A stretch of DNA of 64,000 bases, taken from Flammeovirgaceae bacterium. Its GTDB lineage: Bacteria > Bacteroidota > Bacteroidia > Cytophagales > Cyclobacteriaceae. Below are positions 43,320 through 52,733 of the stretch, one piece after another. The stretch is taken from assembly GCA_020635915.1 (NCBI GenBank), contig JACJYU010000002.1, positions 680,223-744,222 of the forward strand, written 5' to 3'. A program made the position numbers and the translations under genes. Position 1 is the first letter of the stretch, and every line of letters begins with the position of its first letter. The notes beneath the pieces were generated by a model. The model did no database searches. It was not told the origin of the DNA and was given only the letters and a program-made list of their open reading frames with translations.

Positions 43320-44231
43320 ATGCACAAACCATTTATTGCTTTTGCCCTGGCCTTGCTGGTGCTTTCTTGTGGCAAGCCCACTCAGGAACTATATGAAGAG
43401 GCCTCCCTTCGATTTGACAAAGAGGATTATAAAGGCGCGGTAAGCCTGTTGGACTCCGTAATTGCCATGGACGATAAAAACAGCGATGCCTACTATACCC
43501 GGGGCAGCAGCAAATTCAACCTGGGCGATTATGAGGGGGCCATTGCCGACTACTCCAAAACCATTGCCCTTACGGGCAAAAATGTGGATGCCGCCCTGTA
43601 TTACTATCGGGGCGATGCCTACCTCAACCTTCATCAACCCGATAAGGCCATTCAGGATTTTTCCATGGCCGTGACCCTCATCCCCGACTATGGGGAGGCC
43701 TTCAACTTGCGGGGCGACACCTGGATGGCTTTGGGAAATGCGGACAGTGCCTTTCTGGATTATTCACGGGCCATTGAGACCAGGCCTGAATTGGCGGGCC
43801 CCTACTTTGGCATGGGCAACTATTATTCCAACCTGCCAGACAACGACCAGGCGTTGTCCTACTATACCCAGGCGATCGAACGAGGTAAGCAGGCAAGCTA
43901 TTATTTTAACAGGGGCCTGGTGTATTACCTGAAAAACGACTTTCAAAATGCGATCAGTGATTTTACGGCCACACTGGAAATGGACAACAAATTTACAGAT
44001 GCTTATGTCATGAGGGGGGCCGTAAAAGACGAGGCCGGGCATGGGCAAGAGGCCCTGACGGATTTTGATGAAGCCATCCAGCTCGACCCCGATAACGCGT
44101 CCGCCTATTTTCACAGGGGCATTACCCGGAAAAGCCAGGGGGACCTGAAAGGGGCCTGCGAAGATTTTAACGCAGCCCTTGCACTGGGATACACGGAAGC
44201 CATCGCCAAAACAGGGGACTGCCCCAGCTAG
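43320..44231 (+). CDS. TPR lipoprotein
   Basis: A 303-residue lipoprotein: signal MHKPFIAFALALLVLSC with the lipidated Cys17. The rest is a chain of about seven tetratricopeptide repeats, for example AYYTRGSSKFNLGDYEGAIADYS, cited in part as RGSSKFNLGDYEGA. It may organise envelope complexes; partner unknown. It probably shares a transcript with the serine hydrolase, 9 bases upstream. Its TAG overlaps by 3 bases the stop codon of the convergent bestrophin-like gene (CTAG). Confidence 0.92.
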   Translation: MHKPFIAFALALLVLSCGKPTQELYEEASLRFDKEDYKGAVSLLDSVIAMDDKNSDAYYTRGSSKFNLGDYEGAIADYSKTIALTGKNVDAALYYYRGDAYLNLHQPDKAIQDFSMAVTLIPDYGEAFNLRGDTWMALGNADSAFLDYSRAIETRPELAGPYFGMGNYYSNLPDNDQALSYYTQAIERGKQASYYFNRGLVYYLKNDFQNAISDFTATLEMDNKFTDAYVMRGAVKDEAGHGQEALTDFDEAIQLDPDNASAYFHRGITRKSQGDLKGACEDFNAALALGYTEAIAKTGDCPS

Positions 44232-45001
44232 TCCAACAAACGTTCCGTTGCCGCTGCGTTGACGTCAATATCGTCTTCCCCCACATTATCGTAGGGGTTT
44301 TCCAGGTGGTCCTGGATGTTGTCCAGGCTTACCAAAATAAAACTGTAGAGGATGGGCATGACATACACCAGTTGGGGAGAGTACGAATGAAAGCTATTGG
44401 CGAAATAAGGCCCGTAAATGATGGGGAACACATATATGAACACCTTGCTGTAGGCCCTGAGCGTGACGGGCGTACGGTAGTTGTGGATCATCTTCATGTT
44501 CTCAAAGGCGATGATCATCTTGCTTACGTATTGGCTGGCCCTGGAAATTTCGCTCTGCACGCCCAGTTCACGCAACTCCATGGTGAGTACGGACAACTTT
44601 GAAAATAATTTGTACAACTTCACTTCATTCTCCTGCCAGCGTTCCAGTTTGCTCTCGGCAAGCATATCGCGCATGAGGTAGAACAACTCCATGATCAAGG
44701 TTTTGGTGCGCAGGGGCAGGTCTGTGCTTTTGTCCCGGGTCCAGTCCCTGGTGGCATAATAAATGGCCACCGCATGGCCTTTGAACTCGGCCAGGCGCTG
44801 CAGGGCATTCTCCCTGCGGTTGTAGGCCGAACCAATGGAAAACACTACCGGGAAGACAATGGCCACCCCCACCAGCATATCGGGAAAAGACGCCACCAGC
44901 CCCAACCGGTAACAAACATAAGTACTGATAAGGGAGAGTGCGGTGACAATAAATGTCTTGTAGTTGATGATCAGCGAAAAGCTTTTGAGGATGCCCTTCA
45001 T
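44228..45001 (-). CDS. bestrophin-like membrane protein
   Basis: A 257-residue integral membrane protein. Hydrophobic helices lie near residues 10-60 and 195-240, separated by a long charged helical region. The C-terminal NIQDHLENPYDNVGEDDIDV corresponds to the bestrophin/UPF0187 end motif where the 'ENPFG..DDI' pattern is conserved. Bestrophins are chloride channels in animals and plants; bacterial members are poorly characterised. ATG at 45001 gives the best hydrophobic start; the open frame continues upstream without a better one. It is convergent with the TPR lipoprotein. Confidence 0.65.
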   Translation of the reverse strand: MKGILKSFSLIINYKTFIVTALSLISTYVCYRLGLVASFPDMLVGVAIVFPVVFSIGSAYNRRENALQRLAEFKGHAVAIYYATRDWTRDKSTDLPLRTKTLIMELFYLMRDMLAESKLERWQENEVKLYKLFSKLSVLTMELRELGVQSEISRASQYVSKMIIAFENMKMIHNYRTPVTLRAYSKVFIYVFPIIYGPYFANSFHSYSPQLVYVMPILYSFILVSLDNIQDHLENPYDNVGEDDIDVNAAATERLLD

Positions 45002-45164
45002 AGGTTTGGCTTGTTGACGGGATTTGGCAATATTATTCAATATTAAACCTACTTTGCCATGTTGAAAAGCAAAATGTTGGGTTTTTGCCGACCTTTGAAA
45101 CCAGGTAAAGGGGCGATTGACATGCCTTTTTCCCGTAAATACCCCCACCCTTAAACCTATAAAC

Positions 45165-46214
45165 ATGACCACCATGGCCCAGTTTCACCGCCTTGCCGCC
45201 TGGCACCCTGCCAGCCCCCATCAAATCACGACCATTGATGCCCATACCGGAGGGGAACCGTTGAGGATCATAACAGGCGGATTGCCTGACCTGGACGGTA
45301 ATACCATTCTGGAAAAGAGGAGGTACATGAAGGACAATTTTGACCACCTCAGAAAGGCACTGATGTGGGAGCCCCGTGGCCATGCGGACATGTATGGCTG
45401 CATCATCACCCCACCGGTAACGCCAACGGCACATTTTGGCGTGCTGTTCCTTCACAATGAAGGGTACAGCACCATGTGCGGCCATGGCATCATAGCTGTC
45501 ACAAAAGTGGTGTTGGAATGTGGCTTATTGCCCATGAAGGGCCCGGAAACACCCGTAAACATTGACTCCCCTGCCGGCCTTATCAGAGCCACGGCCAAAA
45601 TCAATGGGGATAAAGTGGAAAGTGTCTCCTTCACCAACGTTCCGTCATTTGTGCAGGCGCTGGGCCAGACGGTGGAAGTGGTGGGCATGGGCAAGATAAA
45701 ATACGACATCGCCTTTGGTGGGGCATTTTATGCTTATGTGGACGCACAGGAGGCTGGCGTAGGCCTTACCGGCAAAGACCATGACGAGTTGATAGAAAAA
45801 GGCATGGCCATTAAGCGCGCCATAATGAAAACTTTTCGGTTGGGCCATCCATTTGAACCTGAACTCAACTTTTTGTACGGCACCATATTCACAGGCGGTG
45901 CCTTGACCAAGAACGCCCACAGCAGGAACGTTTGCGTTTTTGCCGAGGGCGAGGTGGACCGCAGCCCTACAGGAACTGGCGTGAGCGGGCGAATGGCCCT
46001 CCATCACGCCAGGGGCGAAATAAAAGTTGGGGAGCCCATGATCATTGAAAGCATCGTGGGGAGCACGTTTACCTGTATGGTGAAGGAAACGACAACGTTG
46101 GGGCCTTATGACGCGGTGGTCCCGGTGGTCGAAGGCACCGCGCACATCATGGGCAAACATACTTTTGTGATAGACCCGGAGGATCCGTTAAAAGGTGGGT
46201 TTATTTTTAGGTAG
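45165..46214 (+). CDS. trans-3-hydroxy-L-proline dehydratase-like member of the proline racemase family
   Basis: A 349-residue cofactor-free enzyme with two half-domains. The first catalytic residue is Cys105 in MCGHG. The second canonical Cys is replaced by Thr269 in DRSPTGTGVSG (normally PCGTG). That Cys/Thr pairing is the hallmark of trans-3-hydroxy-L-proline dehydratases, which make 2-oxo-pyrroline precursors of proline, as opposed to racemases. Two ATGs (45165, 45174) are close together. The gene is isolated; no proline-degradation genes lie beside it. Confidence 0.9.
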   Translation: MTTMAQFHRLAAWHPASPHQITTIDAHTGGEPLRIITGGLPDLDGNTILEKRRYMKDNFDHLRKALMWEPRGHADMYGCIITPPVTPTAHFGVLFLHNEGYSTMCGHGIIAVTKVVLECGLLPMKGPETPVNIDSPAGLIRATAKINGDKVESVSFTNVPSFVQALGQTVEVVGMGKIKYDIAFGGAFYAYVDAQEAGVGLTGKDHDELIEKGMAIKRAIMKTFRLGHPFEPELNFLYGTIFTGGALTKNAHSRNVCVFAEGEVDRSPTGTGVSGRMALHHARGEIKVGEPMIIESIVGSTFTCMVKETTTLGPYDAVVPVVEGTAHIMGKHTFVIDPEDPLKGGFIFR

Positions 46215-46471
46215 TTGTTGGCTGTTTCGTGGGTCATCATCGCACGGAAGTAACTTCAACACGGGAACGAGGGGAGACTAACAGGGCGCGAAAGCACCTA
46301 CTGTGCCCATTTGGTGCCAACCGAAGATGCAAAGAATAAAGGCCTTAAATTTGTAACTTTCGAGAAAACAGAAAGATACATTGAAAGCAAAAGAATCATT
46401 ATTTGACTACATGGGCACAACAATTGGTTATACATTGGCATTGGTCACAAGAAACATATAATTGAAAAGTT

Positions 46472-46854
46472 ATGGATACTTCTCAATATTTTTATCGAAA
46501 TGTGATCTTATCCAAGAAGGATAACAAGGTTTCCCTGATTGATATCCATAACCCTGATCGTAAGGGGCAAGCCCTTGACCCCTGGTTGAGGCTCGTGCTG
46601 CAGTATGCGAATGGTCACCGTACCGTACAATCGAAGACCTTATTAAGGATTTATCAGGAAGGTATAATGGCCCTCCACCCACTAATCTTGAAGCAACCAT
46701 TTATTCGGTAATCACTCGCCTTGTCGGTTTAAGATTTATTGTATTAACCAGGGAAGCTATGGATTTACCCTATTATTTATCACTTCCCTATGAACAGTTG
46801 GACATTGAAAAAGCCAAAGAATCATTAAAACAAGACAACGTAAAATTAGATTAA
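46472..46854 (+). pseudogene. PqqD-like winged-helix protein gene broken by a 5-bp duplication
   Basis: The frame opens at ATG 46472 (MDTSQYFYRNVILSKKDNK) and reads LDPWLRLVLQYANGHRT before running out of register; as written it stops after 79 residues. The bases CGTAC occur twice in tandem (46619-46623 and 46624-46628). Without one copy the frame joins at GHRT-IEDLIKDLSGRYNG and continues to TAA at 46854, giving a 125-residue protein whose two halves read as one PqqD-like (coenzyme PQQ synthesis D-type) winged-helix domain. PqqD-like domains bind peptides and present them to radical SAM enzymes; none is beside it here. Confidence 0.72.
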
Positions 46855-46867
46855 AAAACAAAAATTT

Positions 46868-47254
46868 ATGATTGAGCAAATCAAAACGTTTAAAGGGAAC
46901 GCGCTGGCCATTGAAGTAATAGATGGCTTTACCAAAACAGATGAAAAATTAGTTGAAAAGCTATTTGCCAAGAAAATTGATGAGGGGAACGAACAAGTTA
47001 ACGTGCTTGTCAAACTTGATGAAATCAAAATGAACCATATCAATACAAAAGCTTTTATGAAGAACGTAATATGGGTTTTAAGAAATTACAAACACATAGG
47101 CCACCTCGCAATTGTGGCCCATTCCAAAATCGTAAAAGCACTGGTGCCTATAGATAATTTTGTATTTGAAAGATTGCAAAAGGGGTATGAGGAGCGGTAC
47201 TTTGATGTTTCACAATTGGATAAAGCCTTTGAGTTCATCAACACGGATAAATAG
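46868..47254 (+). CDS. STAS/SpoIIAA-like protein
   Basis: A 128-residue protein with an alpha/beta STAS-like pattern (LAIEVIDGFTKTDEKLVEKL, VLVKLDEIKMNH, and GHLAIVAHSKIVKAL). It resembles the SpoIIAA-like family found outside sporulation control, where its biochemical role is unknown. It starts 13 bases after the frameshifted PqqD-like gene, and its base composition is A+T-rich like that gene, so both may have entered together. Confidence 0.8.
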   Translation: MIEQIKTFKGNALAIEVIDGFTKTDEKLVEKLFAKKIDEGNEQVNVLVKLDEIKMNHINTKAFMKNVIWVLRNYKHIGHLAIVAHSKIVKALVPIDNFVFERLQKGYEERYFDVSQLDKAFEFINTDK

Positions 47255-47325
47255 CACCTGACCTCAACTGTTTACCCAATTCGATACCGTTACCAGGCAA
47301 ACGAAAACCGGAATCAAAAAAGTAA

Positions 47326-47367
47326 ATCAGGCTTCAAAGGCGTTAACAAAGTACCCTGAAGCCTGAT
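47326..47367. terminator. inverted repeat between convergent genes, possible terminator
   Basis: ATCAGGCTTCA (47326-47336) and its exact complement TGAAGCCTGAT (47357-47367) flank a 20-base loop. It lies between the SpoIIAA-like gene (plus) and the M13 peptidase (minus). The T-tracts are weak, so termination is inferred from position and stem strength. Confidence 0.45.
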
Positions 47368-47475
47368 AACCCGATAGGACTGCAAGTTCTTGGCTTAGTT
47401 TTTCAAAACCAAAAAAGGAACCTGCGGCCATTGTAACACAGAAAATACCTAACTAAATTCTACCTTTTTTATTCC

Positions 47476-49494
47476 TTACCAAACGGTAATCCTTTCATTT
47501 TCGGGTTTATACATCTTATCTCCTGGCTGCAGGTTGAATGCCTTATAGAATGGGGTAAAGTTCATCAACGGCCCATTGACACGCCACCTGGCCGGGGAAT
47601 GCGGATTGGTGTTCACGTACATGCGCATAAACTCGTCCCGTGTTTTTACCCGCCAAATCCTGGCAATGGAAATAAAAAACCGCTGGTCGGGCGTAAACCC
47701 ATCCAGTTTGGTAGTGTCTTTCCCTTGCGCGGTCAACTTGAAGGCATCATAGGCGATGGCCACCCCTGCAATGTCTGCCGTATTTTCCCCGACCGTTAAG
47801 GCGCCTTTTACATGTACCGAATCGAGCACGGTAAAAGAGTTGTACTGGTCGATCACTTGTTGTGTCCTTGCCTTGAATTTTTCATAGTCATCCTTTGTCC
47901 ACCAGTTGGTCACATTGCCATCTTTATCGTACTGTGCGCCCTGGTCGTCAAACGAGTGGGTGATCTCATGGCCGATCACCATGCCAATGCCTCCATAGTT
48001 AAGGGCATCATCGGCATGCAAATCAAAATAAGGCGGCTGAAGAATGCCCGCTGGGAACACGATTTCGTTTAGGGGCGGGTTGTTGTATGCCGTGACCGTG
48101 GGCGGGGTGGTGTGCCATTCCGTCCGGTCCACGGGCTGGCCTACCTTGGCAATGTTGTAGAGGTAGTCATTCCTATTGGCCGACAAGCGGTTTTCAAAAT
48201 AGTTGTCCCTTTTTACTTCCACCTTAGAGTAGTCCCTCCACTTATCAGGATAGCCGATTTTTTCGGTAAAGGCATGCAGTTTTTCCTTGGCCTTGGCTTT
48301 GGTGGAGTCGCTCATCCAATCCAAATTGGTAATGCGCGCCTCAAAAGCTTTTTTCAGGTTGTCCACCAATACCCTCATGCGCTTTTTGGCTTCTTCCGGA
48401 AAATATTTTTTTACATACAATTGGGCGAGCGCAAACCCCAGCGAGCGGTCCACGGCCTGCACCATTTCCTCGGCCCTTGATTTCTTCACCGCTTGCCCGG
48501 TAAGGATTTTAGTATATTCAAAAGACGCATCAATAAATGGCTGGCTTAAATAATTGGCGTAAGAAGTAAGTGCATTGGCCTTTAAATAAATTTTCCAATC
48601 GTTCAAAGGAACCGTTTTCAGCATTGCGTTCAGTTTGTCATAATACGCGGGCTGCCCCACGTTGACCGAGTCAACCTTTACGCCCAGCCCCTCCAACAAG
48701 GTTGGCCAGCGAAGGTTGGGCTGCCTTTTTGAAAAGTCGGCCACCGCCATTTTATTGTAGTTTGCATTCACATCCCGCAGCTCGATGTTCGTCCTGTGCG
48801 CACTGGCCAATTGCTTTTCCAGGGCATAGGCAACCTGGGCATTTTTTTCCGCAGTGGCGGGGTCGGAGCCGGTCAATTCAAATAGGCTGGCCAGGTATTT
48901 TTTGTATGCCTTTTGTATGCCTACTGTTGACGAATCCGTTTTAAAGTAATAACCCCTCTCCGGCAAGCTTATCCCGGTTTGGTAAAACTGGGCAATATTG
49001 ACATGGCTCTGCTTGTCATCAGGGCCTACGTAAAAACCTATGATGGAGCCATCGCCTGCCTTTTGCTCTTCCGCCACAAACCCCAACAGCGAAGGCCCGT
49101 CCGTGATGGCATCAATGCGCGCGAGGATGGGCTTTAGCGGTCCATCGCCCCGGGCATTGATGGCCTCCATATCCATTCCGGAAGCATAAAAATCGCCTAC
49201 TTTTTGTTCAATGCTTCCAGCAGGGTTGTTGGCGGTGGACACACTGTCCAAAATGCCTTGTAGGCGAATGCGCTGTGGGTAGTTCATAAATGAATAGGTG
49301 CCTACCCCTACCTGGCTGGCAGGTATCTGGGCAGTGTCGTACCAAATACCATTGACATAAGCAAAAAAGTCGTCCCCGGGGTTTTTGGTGCTGTCAATGC
49401 CGGTCACCACCACATGGCCTGTGTCTTTGTCCGGTGCCTGTTTACAAGCACACGCCAATAGCAACATCAGGACGGGGTAAAGTAGTTTTTTCAT
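47476..49494 (-). CDS. M13 family metallopeptidase (neprilysin-like)
   Basis: A 672-residue exported zinc peptidase. The lipoprotein-like signal peptide (KKLLYPVLMLLLACACK) ends with Cys residues for lipidation. The zinc motif HEITH lies in VIGHEITHSFDDQG, with the third ligand in VGENTADIAG. The preceding NEIVFPAGILQPP is a family hallmark. M13 enzymes cleave small peptides. The ATG at 49494 is preferred to a longer in-frame start. A TAATTTTG element lies 24 bases upstream. Confidence 0.96.
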   Translation of the reverse strand: MKKLLYPVLMLLLACACKQAPDKDTGHVVVTGIDSTKNPGDDFFAYVNGIWYDTAQIPASQVGVGTYSFMNYPQRIRLQGILDSVSTANNPAGSIEQKVGDFYASGMDMEAINARGDGPLKPILARIDAITDGPSLLGFVAEEQKAGDGSIIGFYVGPDDKQSHVNIAQFYQTGISLPERGYYFKTDSSTVGIQKAYKKYLASLFELTGSDPATAEKNAQVAYALEKQLASAHRTNIELRDVNANYNKMAVADFSKRQPNLRWPTLLEGLGVKVDSVNVGQPAYYDKLNAMLKTVPLNDWKIYLKANALTSYANYLSQPFIDASFEYTKILTGQAVKKSRAEEMVQAVDRSLGFALAQLYVKKYFPEEAKKRMRVLVDNLKKAFEARITNLDWMSDSTKAKAKEKLHAFTEKIGYPDKWRDYSKVEVKRDNYFENRLSANRNDYLYNIAKVGQPVDRTEWHTTPPTVTAYNNPPLNEIVFPAGILQPPYFDLHADDALNYGGIGMVIGHEITHSFDDQGAQYDKDGNVTNWWTKDDYEKFKARTQQVIDQYNSFTVLDSVHVKGALTVGENTADIAGVAIAYDAFKLTAQGKDTTKLDGFTPDQRFFISIARIWRVKTRDEFMRMYVNTNPHSPARWRVNGPLMNFTPFYKAFNLQPGDKMYKPENERITVW

Positions 49495-49517
49495 ATTTGT
49501 TGGTTTACGGGTTAATT

Positions 49518-49525
49518 CAAAATTA
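49518..49525 (-). promoter_or_regulatory. -7 promoter element TAATTTTG for the M13 peptidase gene
   Basis: The minus strand reads TAATTTTG, an exact TAnnTTTG match, leaving a leader of about 18 bases to the ATG at 49494. No -33 TTG was found at the expected spacing. Confidence 0.4.
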
Positions 49526-49677
49526 CCTCCCATTCATTCTGGGGCTGTGGATGGGTTTCATGGCCAATATTTTACTGCCTGAAAGGATATTTCAAAGCTA
49601 GCAAATAAGGGGACAATCTTTCTTACCGGTCATTTTATTTTGATGCCGCTGGATTATACAGGCGGTCGCGTTTTACC

Positions 49678-50340
49678 TTAACCTGCCAAAAGGACAAACA
49701 AGGCAAACGTCATGGAAAGGAATACGGACAACACCAACAGCCAGTTGACGTCCGCCATGTTTTTTGAATGGATTTCGTACAGTTTTACTTTCTTCAACAC
49801 GATAAACAACGCACCGGCCATGAAAAGCAAATTGATGGTATAAAAGGACAGGAAAACGGCAAGGGCCGCAAAACTGGAATGACGGGGCTCCTCCATCTCG
49901 GCCACAATCTCCACCGCACCGGAAACCAGCATCAACACAAGCAGGACGACCATCACCAGGGCAACCTTAAGGTACACGGTAACAGCAGGCAACTCGTCCT
50001 GCCTGCCGTACGTCCAAGCCTTCCAAACCACCGCTGCCAGCAGCACGGTAATGGCGGCAGAAGCCAAATAGGCAACGGGCACGGGGATGGCCCGAAGGTG
50101 GTGCAAAAACGATACCCTTAGAAAAGTGGCCATGACGAGGCCGTTGGCCACCATTAATAGTATAAAGTAGCCTTTTCGTGCGCTGTAAAGCCTACGCTTT
50201 TCTTCCAGGCGTACCTGGATCTTTTTCTTCAAATTGACAGGCCCCAAATCCATTCTTGGGTGAATCATTGTTGGCATGGCCAAGCCTTGGCCCTTTTCCC
50301 TAAACGCATCGCCATCCAAAAAAGTGCTGGCCCCGGCCAT
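49678..50340 (-). CDS. hypothetical polytopic membrane protein
   Basis: A 220-residue protein with about 60 N-terminal soluble residues and five hydrophobic helices (for example YFILLMVANGLVMATFL, VALVMVVLLVLMLVSG and LSFYTINLLFMAGALFIVL). No conserved catalytic motif is visible. It starts 5 bases after the YitT-family stop, so the two are likely co-transcribed and may form a complex. Function unknown. Confidence 0.72.
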   Translation of the reverse strand: MAGASTFLDGDAFREKGQGLAMPTMIHPRMDLGPVNLKKKIQVRLEEKRRLYSARKGYFILLMVANGLVMATFLRVSFLHHLRAIPVPVAYLASAAITVLLAAVVWKAWTYGRQDELPAVTVYLKVALVMVVLLVLMLVSGAVEIVAEMEEPRHSSFAALAVFLSFYTINLLFMAGALFIVLKKVKLYEIHSKNMADVNWLLVLSVFLSMTFALFVLLAG

Positions 50341-50344
50341 TGCC

Positions 50345-51328
50345 TTATTTCAGAGGCCGCTTTTTTATCACCCCCCCGTGGATGTCTTTCACGCTGCTCA
50401 TTACCATAAAGGCATGAGGGTCGATTTTTTCGGTCTCGGTTTTCAGCTTTGCTATTTCCAGGCGTGTGATCACCGTGTACACGATATCGGAGGGGTCCAG
50501 GTTATCGCCATGTTTGCCAAACCCCCGTTTGCCATTATATATTGTCACGCCCCTACCCATACGGTCTGTGATCATTAACCGGATCTCCTCGCTATGTGAT
50601 GAGATGATGGTCACGCCTGTGTATTCCTCCACGCCTTCCACTATAAAGTCAACCGTTTTGGAAGCGATCAGGTAAGTCAGTATGGAATAAAGGGCTGTCT
50701 CAACGCTCAGCAGGTAGGCCGCTACGGAAAAGATCATAATGTTAAAAACCAAAATAATATCGCCAATGCTAAGGCCCATGCGCCTGCTGAGGTGAATGGC
50801 CAATACTTCGGTGCCATCCAAAACGCCACCTCCCCTGATGGACAAACCAATGCCCGCGCCCAGGAAGAAGCCGCCAAATACGGAGACCAATAGCTTGTCG
50901 GATGTAATAACGGGATAATTGATTAGCGCAATGGCCACGGCCAGGCCGGTTATCGCGGAAATGCTTTTAAAGGCAAACGACCGGCCGATTTGCTTGTATC
51001 CCAAAATCATAAATGGCAGGTTGATGGCCAGGATCAACACCGGCAAAGTAAATTTAGTGACGACCGCCATCAGCAGGGAAATGCCGGTAACGCCCCCATC
51101 TATAAAATTGTTTGGCAAGAGGAACCCTTTTAGGCCAAACCCCGCAGATAAAATCCCCAACCCCATCCACAGCACGTCTTTGACCAGGTGCGTGGCCGTT
51201 ACTTTAAGTTTGTAAAATTCCTTGGCCACCACATAGTTGCTTATTTTGGTCCTTGGGTTGTTCTTTTTGAGGTGGTTCCAAAGCCGCTGAAAAACAACTT
51301 TTTTGAAAAGGGGGTTTGGCTTGTTCAT
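50345..51328 (-). CDS. YitT family protein (DUF161 plus DUF2179)
   Basis: A 327-residue inner-membrane protein. The YitT core has several helices including GFLLPNNFIDGGVTGISLLM and LSIRGGGVLDGTEVLAI, and the C-terminal soluble domain is DUF2179 with the GRGVTIYNGKRGF loop. The family's transport function is not settled. It precedes the five-helix protein by 4 bases in a probable two-gene operon. Confidence 0.9.
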   Translation of the reverse strand: MNKPNPLFKKVVFQRLWNHLKKNNPRTKISNYVVAKEFYKLKVTATHLVKDVLWMGLGILSAGFGLKGFLLPNNFIDGGVTGISLLMAVVTKFTLPVLILAINLPFMILGYKQIGRSFAFKSISAITGLAVAIALINYPVITSDKLLVSVFGGFFLGAGIGLSIRGGGVLDGTEVLAIHLSRRMGLSIGDIILVFNIMIFSVAAYLLSVETALYSILTYLIASKTVDFIVEGVEEYTGVTIISSHSEEIRLMITDRMGRGVTIYNGKRGFGKHGDNLDPSDIVYTVITRLEIAKLKTETEKIDPHAFMVMSSVKDIHGGVIKKRPLK

Positions 51329-51436
51329 TTGTTTTGAAAATGAAATAAATACGGTATCAATTCCTTGTCATTTGCAGCAGTACAAGAAAGCCATAAAAAT
51401 AAGAGCAGCCGCACGCAACCCAAAATACAATTTGTG

Positions 51437-51697
51437 CTAATGCCTTTTCCTGAATTTACCTTCCCACCAATTGGCCTCCTTTTGTTTTTGGATTTCCCCT
51501 TCGTCAAGCATTTTTTGCAATCGGGAATTCACTTCGCCCCTGGAGGTAAGGTGGTACAGGCCGCATTCATCACATTGGTAAACGCCCACCGGGCGCCTGC
51601 CCTTGCCAAAACGATAGGCCAGGTGTGCGCCAATTAGCGCTTCCTCTGCCAGCTCATACGTGGCATGGCATCTTTTGCGGGTGGGGCAGGTCTTCAT
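51437..51697 (-). CDS. small zinc-ribbon-like protein
   Basis: An 86-residue protein with four cysteines in two pairs: CPTRKRC near the N-terminus and CDEC in GVYQCDECGLYHLTSRG. The arrangement suggests a treble-clef or ribbon fold coordinating zinc. The rest is basic and helical. Similar small proteins are common in Bacteroidota. ATG at 51697 is used as the upstream frame is not conserved-looking. Function unknown. Confidence 0.72.
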   Translation of the reverse strand: MKTCPTRKRCHATYELAEEALIGAHLAYRFGKGRRPVGVYQCDECGLYHLTSRGEVNSRLQKMLDEGEIQKQKEANWWEGKFRKRH

Positions 51698-51829
51698 TTT
51701 TGTACGGGCATTAAAATACCTGAAATACAGTATAGGGATTTTTTCGGTAACCCCCGCCACCCACTTCAAAAATTTAATTCAAAAAAATTGGCATGTAGGG
51801 CAAGGCCGCATGGCTTGCCTTTAATTTCC

Positions 51830-52729
51830 TTAAGGATTGTCTTGCGGATAAATGAACAAAACAGGATCGGAAAGCACGGCAGAACCAAAAACCCCCACAG
51901 CGCCTTCAATTTGTGACTCAATAAAGACGGGCTCCACAAATGGGTTAAATATGGATTCCAACTGACGGTCTACGCTTTCATAAAACTTTGCCGCCCTGGC
52001 ATCCAGCGATTGCATAAAAACCCAGGTAGTGTCGCCTTTCTTATACTCAAAGGAAACTTCAACGGGCATGGTCATCAATTGGCCATCGATATTCTTATCA
52101 CTGAACACCGTCCTTCCCAGGTCTGTAATGGGGTACATTTGCCCATTGGTACAATCCGACCGCACATCACCCAGCGTATGGGCATGCAACCTCTCATTGT
52201 CAATCATCCTGTTCATCTGGAAACGGTAATGGTTTACGGCCCCCGCCACGTCCTGCAGTTGAATGGTAACCCCGTCATGGCCACCATAAACATCAAAAAA
52301 TTCTTCCGTATACTCCACCGACAAAATGTCCACCTTGGCCTGGTCAATTTTGGTGCTGGCCTTATAGGTCTTCCCTTTGTAGTCAACCGTAAGGTCGTAT
52401 TGCTCGCCCTGTTGTGCCACAGCACCTCCCTGGTAAAAGGGGGCCCATCGGCAACGAAAGGCATCAAATACACTGTCTGCCATTAACGTGGTTGCCACGC
52501 CACGGTTGGTAATTGTCACCAAGGCCCCCCGGGCAAATACTTCCTGGGGCGTTACCTCCGGGCGAAAAAACGGCAGGGCCCGGCCCAGGTAAATGCGTGG
52601 CACCTTCCCGGGGTATAATATCCCCTCGATAAACAATTCTTCCTGGTAGGTGGAAACAGGTGTAATTTCTATATCCTTCTGGCAGGAAACAACCAGCAAT
52701 AACAGCAGTATGTTGGCCAGGCATTTCAT
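51830..52729 (-). CDS. DUF4249 domain lipoprotein
   Basis: A 299-residue lipoprotein with a signal peptide (MKCLANILLLLLVVSC) and lipidated Cys. The DUF4249 body is beta-rich with Asn and aromatic residues. These proteins are nearly always encoded next to a TonB-dependent receptor of the kind upstream, and may be its surface-exposed partner or ligand-capturing subunit, though direct evidence is sparse. It starts 4 bases after the receptor stop codon. Confidence 0.92.
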   Translation of the reverse strand: MKCLANILLLLLVVSCQKDIEITPVSTYQEELFIEGILYPGKVPRIYLGRALPFFRPEVTPQEVFARGALVTITNRGVATTLMADSVFDAFRCRWAPFYQGGAVAQQGEQYDLTVDYKGKTYKASTKIDQAKVDILSVEYTEEFFDVYGGHDGVTIQLQDVAGAVNHYRFQMNRMIDNERLHAHTLGDVRSDCTNGQMYPITDLGRTVFSDKNIDGQLMTMPVEVSFEYKKGDTTWVFMQSLDARAAKFYESVDRQLESIFNPFVEPVFIESQIEGAVGVFGSAVLSDPVLFIYPQDNP

Positions 52730-52733
52730 TACT

